Under the pieces are notes generated by a model. That model was given only the letters and a program-made list of their open reading frames with translations. It did not search any database and was not told the DNA's origin. A stretch of DNA of 32,807 nt from Bacteroidota bacterium (GTDB lineage: Bacteria; Bacteroidota; Bacteroidia; Chitinophagales; Chitinophagaceae): NCBI GenBank assembly GCA_013286485.1, contig JABDFN010000012.1, positions 1-32,807 of the forward strand, read 5' to 3'. Position numbers and translations under genes: made by a program. This document shows, piece by piece, positions 1 to 9,209 of the stretch (position 1 is the stretch's first letter; the number at the start of each line of letters is the position of its first letter).

Positions 1-153
1 GTCATATTTGTCATATTCTATTTGAGCTGTTGTAAGAAATATATCCACATACACACCCATCTTTCTAAGATTAGCAGCAGTTTCTTCCATCTGGCAGGTA
101 TCGCCGCCCGGAGAAGAAAATAAAGTAGCCCTGGATATAAAAGCAATCTTCAT
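1..153 (-). CDS. Glycosyltransferase N-terminus (partial, cut by window edge)
   Basis: This is the first 51 codons of a minus-strand gene that runs off the left edge; it is too short for the ORF track. It starts at an ATG (complement of cat at 151-153) and begins MKIAFISRATLFSSPGGDT. A short beta strand followed by a glycine-rich loop (SSPGGD) and then a helix (MEETAANLRKMG) is typical of the N-terminal Rossmann half of GT-B (family 4-like) glycosyltransferases. It lies 18 bp downstream of a GT2 gene on the same strand, in a surface-polysaccharide cluster, which supports a sugar-transfer role in the cytoplasm. The catalytic half is outside the window, so donor and acceptor cannot be guessed. 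Confidence 0.7.
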   Translation of the reverse strand, partial: MKIAFISRATLFSSPGGDTCQMEETAANLRKMGVYVDIFLTTAQIEYDKYD

Positions 154-171
154 TGCGACAAAGAAACTATA

Positions 172-1122
172 TTATTTGAACTTATTGTAAATAGCCCTTA
201 CCAATTTTTCAGGAAAGAAAGACAGAAAGTAAAGAAGATAAGGCTCATATTTGGTAGGTACTATAGAAATGGCTTTACGAAAATGTACCCTTGCCTTTTG
301 TGGCTGATGTTGATTCCATAAATATTTCTTTCCTACCATTGCATGATAAGATGCTTGTTTATATGCGGAAAAATTTTGTTTCGAAATAATCTCTTTCAAT
401 TCTTTCGCATCATCATCACTTACACACGAATTCTCAATAGATCTTCTTCTTAATTCTATAAATCTGCGTCCACGCCATTTTTCATCAATAGTAACGGATT
501 CAGGATTAAATCGCACTTTAAGCAAAATTTCTTTCAAATTGCAAACCTTGCCCCTACTCAATAGTTCTTTCCACAATAAATGATCTTCAAATGTAATCGC
601 ATTCGCAGGATAACCACCAACCATCAACACAGCCTCTTTTCTAAAAGTTACACAAGGATGAATAAACGGGCATTTTTCATTTATTCTATTCTGTATTTCT
701 TCGTGTGTATAACCGATTGGTTCCAAATTAAAAAGGTAATTACCATCCTTATCGATCACTTCTGCTTCTGAACCTACCAATACATAATCAGGGTGATTAT
801 TTAAAAAATACATTTGTTCTTCCAATCTTTGTGATAAGCATATATCATCAGCATCCATGCGTGCTATATACATGCCTTGTGATGCTTCTAATCCTTCATT
901 AAGACTTTTAATAAGTCCTTTGTTCTCGCGACTGATAAGTCTGATTCTTGAGTCTGAATAGGAGCAGATAATAGTTAAACTATCATCTTCTGACCCATCA
1001 TTGATAATAAGCAATTCAAAATCTGTAAATGTTTGCTGTAAAACGCTGTCAATAGCTTCTTTTATGTAAGAACCGGCATTATATGCTGGCATTAATACTG
1101 TTACTTGGGGTGGATGTAGCAT
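172..1122 (-). CDS. Glycosyltransferase family 2
   Basis: A GT-A fold family 2 glycosyltransferase of 316 residues. It shows the N-terminal strand VTVLMPAYNAGSYI (about 8-20), the nucleotide-binding NDGS (about 41-44) and the metal-binding DADD (about 90-93) in ARMDADD. It probably moves a sugar from a nucleotide-sugar to a growing lipid-linked glycan on the inner face of the inner membrane. The ORF track starts at a TTG (1140); I prefer the ATG at 1122, which still leaves a 44-bp overlap with the 3' end of the upstream polymerase gene. Such an overlap suggests coupled translation. A glycosyltransferase follows and a polymerase and flippase precede it, so it belongs to one polysaccharide operon. 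The sugar specificity is unknown. Confidence 0.9.
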   Translation of the reverse strand: MLHPPQVTVLMPAYNAGSYIKEAIDSVLQQTFTDFELLIINDGSEDDSLTIICSYSDSRIRLISRENKGLIKSLNEGLEASQGMYIARMDADDICLSQRLEEQMYFLNNHPDYVLVGSEAEVIDKDGNYLFNLEPIGYTHEEIQNRINEKCPFIHPCVTFRKEAVLMVGGYPANAITFEDHLLWKELLSRGKVCNLKEILLKVRFNPESVTIDEKWRGRRFIELRRRSIENSCVSDDDAKELKEIISKQNFSAYKQASYHAMVGKKYLWNQHQPQKARVHFRKAISIVPTKYEPYLLYFLSFFPEKLVRAIYNKFK

Positions 1123-2653
1123 TTGTGTTATGAGGTGCAAAAATATCCAATAACATCAACAACTCAAATATGACTGTAATTGAAATCATTTCAAACCAGT
1201 ATTCTAAACCAAATAATAATAGTATCAATATTAGCAGATACAACCCATAACTATATTTTTTCCTATACTTCCAAAAGTACCCTATATACAGGAATATAAA
1301 TGCAATTATGCCTAGTAATCCATATTCACCCGCTATTTGATTATAAACAGTATCAGGAAAATTAATGATAGAATGCAACGAAATATCCTGCGAAAGAAAA
1401 TATAGAAGTGAATATAAATGATATTGGAAGAACTCCGGGCTTGCGTACACATAATTAGACGGGTAATTTCCCTGCAAACCTAATCCGGTCATTTTTATCG
1501 CTTGTTTAGAGCTAAAGCGTGCAGTACCTGCACCAAATGCCAGGTTCTTATAATCTTTACCGAGGAATGCAGCTGTTAAATAAAGAGAGTATATCTTACC
1601 CGACCTGGAATATCCTGCCAGTTGCGCATCTTTAGGCTGTATTCCGTAAAGGAGATAAAAATAATTTTTTATCAAATTCGGGTCTAACTTAAGATTAGGG
1701 TTTTTCGTTTTGGAATGGTCGCTCGAAAACTTAAGCTTTTTAAGCAATAATATATGATACTTACCAAAAGCTTCACTTGAATGAAAAATGTAGCTATAGT
1801 CTTCATTCATAGATACTGGTGCTGGGTGTATCTCTTTTTTATTCAATGAGTCCTTTGAAACAAATTTATTATAAACTGTACCTATATACTTAATATTGGT
1901 TGGCGATAATAAGGGATAAAGAAGAAGGCATAGTGTAACAAAAAATACGTTTTTCCTCAATACTTTATTCGAAAATATAAATATTAAGGCAAGTAAAAAT
2001 AGAGATATAAATACCAAAAAATTGCTGGTTGATAATAGCAATATCAGCGTACAAGCAATCGCATAATTTCGTTTGTTGTTAAATAAGAAATAAACAATTC
2101 CAATTACTGATATTGCTGAATTCGTTATGCTATTATTCCAGCTTATACCATATAAATTATCTCCTGTAGATGTACCAAATTTTTCTGCACTATCCCATAC
2201 CCAATATGGCATTATACTATGCGCCATGAACATAATAATGACAAGCTGAATAATGGATACAAGTATATTAAGAGCAAAAAATAAGTCTACGGTATTTAAT
2301 ATTTTTCGTCTCTCTGAATTAACAACTGTCGTATAGATCAAATAAAACGCAATACCGGCAATAATCCATGATGCCATGCCCCAAAAGTATCCTAGCCAAT
2401 AAACCGAGTCAATACTCGTATATTTTAATAGGGGTGCGATCACACCTATTACCGGCATAATAAAATAAAATAAAATAACTCCATTTCTATTTTTAGGAAG
2501 TTTATATTTTTTATACGCTATATAACACAGGTAAAAAAGAAGAAAAAATACTTTTACATATAGCTTAACATTAATTATACCAACTAAAAAAATAAGAAAG
2601 GGCAAGTCTGTATTAGACAATTTCCTGTAAGTTCTGTTTATTACATTTTTCAC
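1079..2653 (-). CDS. Wzy-like polysaccharide polymerase / O-antigen ligase family membrane protein
   Basis: A 524-residue, very hydrophobic protein with about 10-12 predicted membrane segments and one large soluble loop (about residues 255-430). The loop carries GAGTARFSSK and a Tyr/Pro-rich stretch before the last membrane block. This layout fits Wzy/WaaL-type polymerases that act on undecaprenyl-linked repeat units on the periplasmic side. The start is a GTG at 2653 with no in-frame ATG nearby. The gene is AT-rich, lies 39 bp after the flippase gene, and its last 44 bases overlap the next glycosyltransferase. The tail NTNATSTPSNSINASI is polar and does not look conserved. Polymerase versus ligase cannot be settled from sequence alone. 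Confidence 0.75.
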   Translation of the reverse strand: MKNVINRTYRKLSNTDLPFLIFLVGIINVKLYVKVFFLLFYLCYIAYKKYKLPKNRNGVILFYFIMPVIGVIAPLLKYTSIDSVYWLGYFWGMASWIIAGIAFYLIYTTVVNSERRKILNTVDLFFALNILVSIIQLVIIMFMAHSIMPYWVWDSAEKFGTSTGDNLYGISWNNSITNSAISVIGIVYFLFNNKRNYAIACTLILLLSTSNFLVFISLFLLALIFIFSNKVLRKNVFFVTLCLLLYPLLSPTNIKYIGTVYNKFVSKDSLNKKEIHPAPVSMNEDYSYIFHSSEAFGKYHILLLKKLKFSSDHSKTKNPNLKLDPNLIKNYFYLLYGIQPKDAQLAGYSRSGKIYSLYLTAAFLGKDYKNLAFGAGTARFSSKQAIKMTGLGLQGNYPSNYVYASPEFFQYHLYSLLYFLSQDISLHSIINFPDTVYNQIAGEYGLLGIIAFIFLYIGYFWKYRKKYSYGLYLLILILLLFGLEYWFEMISITVIFELLMLLDIFAPHNTNATSTPSNSINASI

Positions 2654-2692
2654 GTTGCTAATATAAACTTATCGGATTTACAAACAATTTAA

Positions 2693-4108
2693 TTAATTAG
2701 TACGAAATAGCTCCTTTAACCATCTCAAATGAATTAGCTTGATTTGCCCGGTCAATACACATAATATAGAATAAATAAAAACACAGCAAAATAGCTCCAT
2801 CAAAACATTATCTGTAATCCATTTTGAACAAAAGTAGGCACAAATTGCATATGATATAAAGATGAAAAAAGACTTTATGGAAACATTGAAAATTGTCTTG
2901 CGAAAATAAAAGTAAAATATAGTAGCCTGCCCCAGCATTGCAAAAAGATATGAATAGGCTGCGCCTATTTTATTATACTGCGGAATGAGAATAATGTTTA
3001 GAATAAGGTTAAATATAGTTGATATAGCAAGAGCTACTGAAATAACTTTATATCGTTTTAGTGCAATTAAAGATGTCCACATAAAATTAATGGCAAAATT
3101 TATAGTAATGCACGAGGAAAGAATAAAAAAACAATAATTATTAGTACTTCCATATTTGTTATCTGTAATAGCATCAACTAATGTTCCCCATACGATATTT
3201 AGGCATAATGGCAAAAGGACTGCAATAAACATTTCCATTGTAAATAAATACTGTATATCTTTTTTTCTATTTTCATCTAAATATCTTTTGCCGGCTGCTC
3301 TTGAAAATTTAGTCAACAGTAAGGGACTAATGATAAAAATAGGCAATCGCGACAGCTCATACATTTTATACGCAAAGCTATAATCTGCCAATGCAATTTT
3401 TGTACTGACAAACCCTAATATTATCCAGTCTATTCTGCCTAATAATGCATCAAACAATACAGATACATATTGCGGAAAGGACACTTTTATTAAACTAAAA
3501 TAGGCACGTCTTCTAAAGAATAAACTGAATTGTTGGTATACTTTTACATAAAGAAAAATAGAAATAAACTCAAAAAAAGATGTAGCAACAAATATTATTA
3601 CAACATTGTTTAGTGTTATTTTTCTAAAATAACTTAATATAAGCGCTAGTATTATTTTAAAAAGATTACTGCTTAAACTTACTATCGCATAGGGAGCAAA
3701 TTTTTCTCTCGCATTCAAAGACTGTTTTAAAGGCAATGCAATAAAAATAAATGCTTGTGAAATAAATAACCAGGGTAATATTCTTAAGTCTATTTTTCCT
3801 ACAGTAAATAGGCCAACAAGAATTAGTGTTATTAATGCTAATATTGAAAAAACAATATTATGAAGAAAATAGACAGAAGTAACCCAACCGGATGCGTTGT
3901 TAGACGCAATTTTTCGAATCACAATTGGTTCCAATCCAAAACTCAAAAACAATATTATTGTTAGTGCTATAGCATTAGCCCAACCAAGTATAGCAAAATC
4001 AACTTTTGATAAATACAATGAGGTCATATAAAAAAAAATACCCCCAAGTAATTGGGTTGCTATGGCTTGAATACCAGAGGAGAATATTTTTTTTGAGAGA
4101 TTACTCAT
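2693..4108 (-). CDS. Oligosaccharide flippase family protein (Wzx-like)
   Basis: A 471-residue integral membrane protein with about 12-14 hydrophobic helices spread along its length, typical of the MOP/MATE-type flippases that move undecaprenyl-linked oligosaccharides to the periplasmic face. The N-terminal region has short charged gaps between helices, and a central segment (LLGRIDWIILGFVSTKIALADYS region) resembles Wzx proteins. The track start is a TTG at 4138; I use the ATG at 4108 (MSNLSKKIFSSG), which is the usual N-terminus for the family, and the TTG lies inside a likely -7 promoter box. It heads the minus-strand polysaccharide operon and is divergent from the ligase-type gene at 4169. 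It is AT-rich like its neighbours. Confidence 0.88.
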   Translation of the reverse strand: MSNLSKKIFSSGIQAIATQLLGGIFFYMTSLYLSKVDFAILGWANAIALTIILFLSFGLEPIVIRKIASNNASGWVTSVYFLHNIVFSILALITLILVGLFTVGKIDLRILPWLFISQAFIFIALPLKQSLNAREKFAPYAIVSLSSNLFKIILALILSYFRKITLNNVVIIFVATSFFEFISIFLYVKVYQQFSLFFRRRAYFSLIKVSFPQYVSVLFDALLGRIDWIILGFVSTKIALADYSFAYKMYELSRLPIFIISPLLLTKFSRAAGKRYLDENRKKDIQYLFTMEMFIAVLLPLCLNIVWGTLVDAITDNKYGSTNNYCFFILSSCITINFAINFMWTSLIALKRYKVISVALAISTIFNLILNIILIPQYNKIGAAYSYLFAMLGQATIFYFYFRKTIFNVSIKSFFIFISYAICAYFCSKWITDNVLMELFCCVFIYSILCVLTGQIKLIHLRWLKELFRTN

Positions 4109-4135
4109 TATTAAAAGAAAAATAATGTTAGGTTT

Positions 4136-4143
4136 CAAAAATA
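4136..4143 (-). promoter_or_regulatory. Candidate -7 box (TATTTTTG) for the flippase operon
   Basis: The minus strand reads TATTTTTG, an exact match to the Bacteroidota -7 consensus TAnnTTTG, about 28 bases before the flippase ATG. No good -33 TTTG is found at the usual distance, so the call is tentative. The plus strand of the same 60-bp gap holds TACTTTTA just before the ligase gene, a one-mismatch -7 match. Confidence 0.35.
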
Positions 4144-4168
4144 GTATTTAAACGGCTACTTTTATACC

Positions 4169-5476
4169 ATGATAAAGTCAAAATGGATTCAAATATCTTT
4201 TATCTACTCGATATTCATTTTGGCGTTTGCAATACCATTACCTTATATATATGGTTCGGCAGCGGCTATTTTGATGGGGGTTATCTGGCTATTACAGGTA
4301 AACTTTAAACACTCATTAAAAAATTTATTACAAAGAAAAGCGTTGTGGACTTGGCTTGTCTTCTTTATTCTTCACGTATTCGGGTATTTCTATAGCACCA
4401 ATAAAGCAGATGCATCGTGGGACCTCGGATCTAAGCTATGCTTTTTTCTGCTACCCATTATTTTAGGATGCAGTGACAACATCACCGAAAAAAGCCTTGA
4501 ATCGCTATTATTATTTTTTATAGCAGGCGTTACGTTTACGGGCATTTATTGCATTGGACATGCAACAATAATATACATGCATACCAAAGCAACCGGCCAG
4601 TTTTTCTATAATAATCTTATTGAGGGCTTAGATGCAAATGCCGTAGCAGAATCGTGGTATACCATATTTGCACTCATTATATTGTTTTTCAATAAATGGA
4701 AATACCATTTTGCAAATCGCAGTTTTATTAAAATGGCGTTGATCTTATTCAATGTATTGTTCCTTATTTTATTAGCATCAAAAACTTTGCTGATTTTTCT
4801 CTTTGTCATTCTAATGCCCATATACATATATCAAATATATTGGAACCAAAAGATACCATTATTTGCCACGTGCTTTACAATATGTTGTTTTCTGGCAGCT
4901 TTTTTACTTGTGTTTTACACGCAAAACCCTATAAAAAAACGTTTTTCAGACGTTATTGATAATAATCCAAAATTTGGCTGGCAATATAGCACTATCGACA
5001 GCGCCGGTACCAGTCATTTTAATAACCTCACACTCCGGCTTTTTCTTTGGAGGGTTGGCTATGACAATGTAAAAGCAAATAATTTATGGTGGTATGGAGC
5101 TGGGATCGGGGATGTACACAAACTTCAAAACAAAAGAATGTCTGATTACGGTATAAAAGACATTTACAATACCAATCAGCCTTCAGCGCTGCACAACATT
5201 AACCTGCATAACATGTATTTAGAAACATTGATAATGCTGGGCATACCAGGATTGATATGTCTGTTGATCATATTTTTTCAACCCCTATTAAATACCAACG
5301 GGCTGCAATCAAAACTGGTATTTGCACTATTTTTTGTGGTCTCTATATTATTTATGATGCAGGAGTCTGCCTTGCAAAGCCAGGATGGGAGAATATTCTA
5401 TTGCTTTTTTAATGTAGTGTTCTGGAGTTTGTATTATACGCGAAAGCGAGAACAACAGGGACAACCATTATTATAA
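4169..5476 (+). CDS. O-antigen ligase family membrane protein (Wzy_C)
   Basis: A 435-residue multi-pass membrane protein. About ten hydrophobic segments flank a periplasmic loop (about 265-350). Within this are LTLRLFLWRVGYDNVK and GAGIGDV followed by HNMYLETLIMLGIPGL, which match the Wzy_C (O-antigen ligase) family pattern in order. Proteins of this family either polymerise repeat units or ligate glycan to a lipid or protein acceptor in the periplasm. It is divergent from the flippase operon and tail-to-tail with dapF, their stop codons overlapping by 6 bp. With the polymerase at 1079 the window holds two members of this functional class, so one may polymerise and the other ligate; which is which is inference. 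Confidence 0.87.
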   Translation: MIKSKWIQISFIYSIFILAFAIPLPYIYGSAAAILMGVIWLLQVNFKHSLKNLLQRKALWTWLVFFILHVFGYFYSTNKADASWDLGSKLCFFLLPIILGCSDNITEKSLESLLLFFIAGVTFTGIYCIGHATIIYMHTKATGQFFYNNLIEGLDANAVAESWYTIFALIILFFNKWKYHFANRSFIKMALILFNVLFLILLASKTLLIFLFVILMPIYIYQIYWNQKIPLFATCFTICCFLAAFLLVFYTQNPIKKRFSDVIDNNPKFGWQYSTIDSAGTSHFNNLTLRLFLWRVGYDNVKANNLWWYGAGIGDVHKLQNKRMSDYGIKDIYNTNQPSALHNINLHNMYLETLIMLGIPGLICLLIIFFQPLLNTNGLQSKLVFALFFVVSILFMMQESALQSQDGRIFYCFFNVVFWSLYYTRKREQQGQPLL

Positions 5477-6247
5477 CAACTCAATTTCACCTTTAAATAC
5501 AAAACTGGCAGGACCACTTAATACTACATTTTTTGCACTAAAGGCTGTATTTTTTATAAAACTCACTTTCAACTCTCCGCCGGGTGTATGTATTGGAATA
5601 GTAAATGTTCCTGTTGCTTCTTTTATACTGGCTATTGCGCTGGCAACAACCCCTGTCCCACAGCTTAATGTTTCATCTTCCACACCCCTCTCATACGTAC
5701 GCACATGCAATATGTCATTCACAAGCTTTGCGAAATTAACATTGACACCATTAGGTTCAAACATTTTCTCATTTCTTATAGCCCTACCTCTCTCAAATAC
5801 CTTTGTTGCGGCAACATCTTCTACCCATAATACATAATGCGGAGAGCCGGTATTAAGTATCGCATGATCTTCATATTGCTCTATCCTTCCTACATCCTGC
5901 ATCTCCAGGTGAATAACTCCCTTCTCAATACTCGCACGATGGGGGCCATCTATCGCTAGAAAACTTGCTTTATTTTCTATTAACCCCAGTGTATGGGCCA
6001 AAGCCACAATACAGCGTCCTCCATTACCACACATGGTACTTTCCCTGCCATCAGAATTATAGTATATCATCTTGAAATCATACCCCTTCTCCTCTTGTAA
6101 ATACATTAATCCATCCGCTCCAATTCCAAAATGCCTGTTACATAAATGGGACACTTGTGCATTTGATAATTTCACAAGTTCTTCCCGATTATCTATCAGA
6201 ATGAAATCATTACCTGTACCATGATATTTATAAAAATTGATTCGCAT
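5471..6247 (-). CDS. dapF: Diaminopimelate epimerase
   Basis: DapF interconverts LL- and meso-diaminopimelate, the late step of lysine and peptidoglycan precursor synthesis, in the cytoplasm. The protein (258 residues from the ATG at 6247) opens RINFYKYHGTGNDFILID, the family N-terminal signature. It has both catalytic cysteines: Cys73 in MCGNGGRC and Cys196 in LSCGTG. Length is normal for the family. The track start is a TTG three codons upstream and was trimmed. It lies 11 bp downstream of the GWxTD gene on the same strand, so the two are likely co-transcribed. Its stop codon overlaps that of the convergent ligase gene. The meso-DAP product links it functionally to mpl further right. Confidence 0.97.
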   Translation of the reverse strand: MRINFYKYHGTGNDFILIDNREELVKLSNAQVSHLCNRHFGIGADGLMYLQEEKGYDFKMIYYNSDGRESTMCGNGGRCIVALAHTLGLIENKASFLAIDGPHRASIEKGVIHLEMQDVGRIEQYEDHAILNTGSPHYVLWVEDVAATKVFERGRAIRNEKMFEPNGVNVNFAKLVNDILHVRTYERGVEDETLSCGTGVVASAIASIKEATGTFTIPIHTPGGELKVSFIKNTAFSAKNVVLSGPASFVFKGEIELL

Positions 6248-6258
6248 ACGTTGCAAAT

Positions 6259-7722
6259 TTAGCGATTACCGATGTATTGTTCAGCCCTTGAATTTAGATC
6301 TCCGCTGCTTGCCCCATTAATATAAAGCATATTTCTCCATGCTGTATTGCGCATCTCTGTTGAAACAGTTGAATGTAATAATCTAAAACCTGTGATCATT
6401 TCTGTTGACCTGTAAAAAAGGAAGACTGCATTTTTATATTGATTGTTTATATTATTATACTGCCATATTTCGTATGGCAATGCCCCTCTTTCATTCTCTA
6501 CAGTCACTATCTCATCAGGCGCGCCATATTTTAAATATATATACCCCCTATCCGTCTCATAACCAGCTTGTGACACAGTGCCAAATTGTTTATTTACTTC
6601 ACGCACTCTGTTTGAAAAAATTTTCCAGGCAGCATCAGGAGCTTTCTTATTAATATCAGCAAAATAATTGTAGATAAAATAGCGCATATACCCCTCATCC
6701 GGATTCTTCAAAAAACTTTTGATAGTTTGCACATTCATTGGCGTAGACATTGGAAGTAACATTTTTAAAATAGCCTTTAACTCAGTCAGATTGTATCGCA
6801 TTACAAACGACTTGCTAATATCTATCACATTTATTTGTTGAAACGCACTATCAGATTTAGCAGAAGCTTTTTCAATACCCCTATCCTTCGGCTTACTCTT
6901 ATAACGTTGAAAAAATAGGGTTTTGGTTGCAATAACAACATTGTCTTTATCGATAAGATTATAATTCACATTATAATTACCCGAGCCCAACTCCGATATA
7001 TCAAAATCACCTGTTAACAGTTGCATATCAGCATTATGAATAGTATCAGTTTTCAGAAGGTTTAGTACAGGACCCCCATTCTCTTGCTTGTTTATAAATA
7101 CTTTTTGGATCAATGGGTAACTTTCTTTTGCAACTATATTTACATTATACAGTTCACCATAATAGTGTAATAATGTTCTGTTTTCATCCAAGAAATTTGC
7201 GCATAATGGTATTTGTTGTCTATTATTTTTTTTAAAAACTCCACCGGCAGCAGAATAATAAGAAGTATCCAATAGTTGTATATCGCTGTAAAAAACACCA
7301 TTTTGTTCAGGCACTGAAAAGCTATCAATAAATACAAAGTGTTGATTCGTATCTGCAACATCTGTTAATTTCAATACAAATACAATTTTTCCCGAAGGCA
7401 ATGCATACTTACGCATATCAATAATAGATGCAGCCTCGGCAATTGCAATTGAACCGGATGCAGGTGTTTTTAATAAGTATTGTTCAGTTGTAATGATACC
7501 TGTTTCATTCTTTATTTTCATTTCGGTTTTTATCTCGGTTTGCCAGGTATTGTTTTTAGTTTTTGTAAAGTGTAAAGAAAGAGGATCTATCTGCCAATAT
7601 ATCTCTGCATAAGCATTCATACCACCATTTGAAAAAACCGCGTGCGAAACTACCGCCTGTATAGCGCTTGCCTGTATTGCAAAACAGAACATCATCAATC
7701 CAATCCAAAAACCTCTGACCAT
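6259..7722 (-). CDS. GWxTD domain-containing secreted protein
   Basis: A 487-residue protein starting at the ATG at 7722 (MVRGFWIGLMMFCFAIQASA), which gives a clean Sec signal peptide; the track start is an upstream GTG. The C-terminal third contains the GWxTD-domain type pattern: a helical DAAWKIF/NKQFGTVSQAGYETDRGYIYLKYG stretch followed by YGAPDEIV and YEIWQYNN. The rest is predicted beta-rich. GWxTD proteins occur widely in Bacteroidota and related phyla; their function is not established to my knowledge. The protein likely sits in the periplasm or at the outer membrane. It precedes dapF in a two-gene unit and is divergent from the WbqC gene with about 90 bp between. Confidence 0.85.
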   Translation of the reverse strand: MVRGFWIGLMMFCFAIQASAIQAVVSHAVFSNGGMNAYAEIYWQIDPLSLHFTKTKNNTWQTEIKTEMKIKNETGIITTEQYLLKTPASGSIAIAEAASIIDMRKYALPSGKIVFVLKLTDVADTNQHFVFIDSFSVPEQNGVFYSDIQLLDTSYYSAAGGVFKKNNRQQIPLCANFLDENRTLLHYYGELYNVNIVAKESYPLIQKVFINKQENGGPVLNLLKTDTIHNADMQLLTGDFDISELGSGNYNVNYNLIDKDNVVIATKTLFFQRYKSKPKDRGIEKASAKSDSAFQQINVIDISKSFVMRYNLTELKAILKMLLPMSTPMNVQTIKSFLKNPDEGYMRYFIYNYFADINKKAPDAAWKIFSNRVREVNKQFGTVSQAGYETDRGYIYLKYGAPDEIVTVENERGALPYEIWQYNNINNQYKNAVFLFYRSTEMITGFRLLHSTVSTEMRNTAWRNMLYINGASSGDLNSRAEQYIGNR

Positions 7723-7737
7723 TTTTATTATTTTTCG

Positions 7738-7745
7738 CAAACCTA
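7738..7745 (-). promoter_or_regulatory. Candidate -7 box (TAGGTTTG) for GWxTD-dapF
   Basis: The minus strand reads TAGGTTTG, an exact TAnnTTTG match, 15 bases before the GWxTD start codon; a transcript would have a leader of about 10 bases. No TTTG lies at the expected 19-21-base spacing, so this is a weak call. It also supports the trimmed start, since the track GTG start lies upstream of the box. Confidence 0.35.
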
Positions 7746-7811
7746 TAAGAAAAACCCCATTAAACACTTAACAAAACAGTTAAATTGCCTCCAAATTCAA
7801 ACCTCTAAATC

Positions 7812-8420
7812 ATGATAGTTAGCTCATACATGCCATTCCCAGCTATTAGTTGGTGGACAACGATCATTGATACAGACGTATTGATACTTGATAAGGCCGA
7901 GCATTTTGAGAAAATGAGTTTCAGGAACAGGTATGAAATAGCAGGTGCAAATGGCAAAATAATGCTTAGTATCCCAATAGAAAAAGGCCGCAATAACAGG
8001 GCTTCAATGAAAGATATAAAAATAGCACCCGGGAATTGGCAAACACAACATTGGCGAACGATCATGTCGGCATATGGACGCGCGCCATTTTTTGAATATT
8101 ATTCTCCTTACCTGCAAAAATTGTTTGAAACCAATTTCACCTTTTTAATAGATTTTAACGTGGCAAGTGTACAGTATGTAGAGAAGAGTCTGAAAATACA
8201 GCTAAAAAAAACATTTACGGAAGAATACGTCGATAGATATGATAGTGCATTGGACCTGCGTATTGCACCACAACGCACTACCTCTTCATTCCCTCAATAT
8301 TTTCAGCCCTTTGCTAATAAAACAGGCTTCCTTCCCAACCTGAGTATACTCGACTTATTATTTTCAGAAGGCCCTGCAATAATAGCTTGGATAAAAGAAA
8401 ACAAAGAGTTTATTGTGTAA
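7812..8420 (+). CDS. WbqC family protein
   Basis: A 202-residue cytoplasmic protein that looks like the WbqC-like family (PF08889). It shows the typical order of an N-terminal strand with PFPAISWW, the segment HFEKMSFRNRYEIAGANG, then LSIPIEKGRNNR and WQTQHWRTIMSAYGRAPFFEYY. The family is often found near polysaccharide or cell-envelope genes; the reaction is not firmly established. It is a single plus-strand gene, divergent from GWxTD and tail-to-tail with the mannose-synthase-like gene with only 3 bp between stops. No signal peptide or membrane segment is visible. Confidence 0.85.
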   Translation: MIVSSYMPFPAISWWTTIIDTDVLILDKAEHFEKMSFRNRYEIAGANGKIMLSIPIEKGRNNRASMKDIKIAPGNWQTQHWRTIMSAYGRAPFFEYYSPYLQKLFETNFTFLIDFNVASVQYVEKSLKIQLKKTFTEEYVDRYDSALDLRIAPQRTTSSFPQYFQPFANKTGFLPNLSILDLLFSEGPAIIAWIKENKEFIV

Positions 8421-8423
8421 GTA

Positions 8424-9143
8424 TTATTTGTTGCGTTCTTTATTAAATTGCTTCATCCGCCATACACCATACATAGCTTCCTTTACTATGCCCTTGGTCA
8501 TTTTAGAAGCACCCTCTACGCGGTCAATAAAAATAATGGGCACTTCTTTTACTTTAAATCCCAGTTTCCATGCGCGGTATTTCATTTCTATCTGGAACGC
8601 GTAACCGACAAATTGTACTTTGTCGAGCGGGATCGTTTCAAGCACACTGCGTTTATAACATACAAAACCTGCGGTAGGATCGTCCACAGGCATCCATGTA
8701 ATCATTTTTGTGTAAAATGCACCGCCTTTCGAAATAAATATTCTTTCCCAAGGCCAATTCTTCACCTTGCCTCCCTTTACATACCTTGAACCTACTGCTA
8801 CATCAGCACCATCTTCACATGCTTTATATAGTCTGTTCAGATCATCCGGGTTGTGCGAAAAATCCGCATCCATCTCAAATATATATTGGTAACCCCTGTC
8901 CAGCGACCATTTAAAACCAAAAATATAAGCTGTTCCAAGTCCTTGCTTCCCGGTTCTTTCTATCAGATGCAACCTTCCCGCAAACTCAGTTTGCAGGCCC
9001 ATTACAATATTGGCGGTACCGTCAGGTGAACCATCATCTACAATAAGTATATGATAGTTGCCGGGCAATGAAAAAACCTTGCGGATGATCTTTTCCGCAT
9101 TCTCTTTTTCATTGTAGGTAGGTATGATAACAATCTTGTCCAA
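8424..9143 (-). CDS. Polyprenol monophosphomannose synthase-like GT2
   Basis: A GT2 enzyme of the DPM1 type (about 239 residues), expected to transfer mannose or another hexose from a nucleotide sugar to a polyprenyl phosphate. Seen in order: KIVIIPTYNEKEN at the N-terminus, VDDGSPDGTA, the metal site MDADFSHNP, GSRYVKGG, and FIDRVEGASKM near the end. There is no in-frame ATG at the start. The track uses a TTG at 9188, adding a hydrophobic leader not normal for this soluble family; the TTG at 9143 gives LDKIVIIPTYNE, matching relatives, so I chose it. It follows the exonuclease and mpl genes on the same strand and lacks the C-terminal membrane domain of longer DPM1 homologues. Confidence 0.88.
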   Translation of the reverse strand: MDKIVIIPTYNEKENAEKIIRKVFSLPGNYHILIVDDGSPDGTANIVMGLQTEFAGRLHLIERTGKQGLGTAYIFGFKWSLDRGYQYIFEMDADFSHNPDDLNRLYKACEDGADVAVGSRYVKGGKVKNWPWERIFISKGGAFYTKMITWMPVDDPTAGFVCYKRSVLETIPLDKVQFVGYAFQIEMKYRAWKLGFKVKEVPIIFIDRVEGASKMTKGIVKEAMYGVWRMKQFNKERNK

Positions 9144-9209
9144 CAGGGCTATTTTTAAAAGAAGGGGCAAAATAAGAAAATATAGCAATACAGGCTTGTT
9201 AAATAGCTA

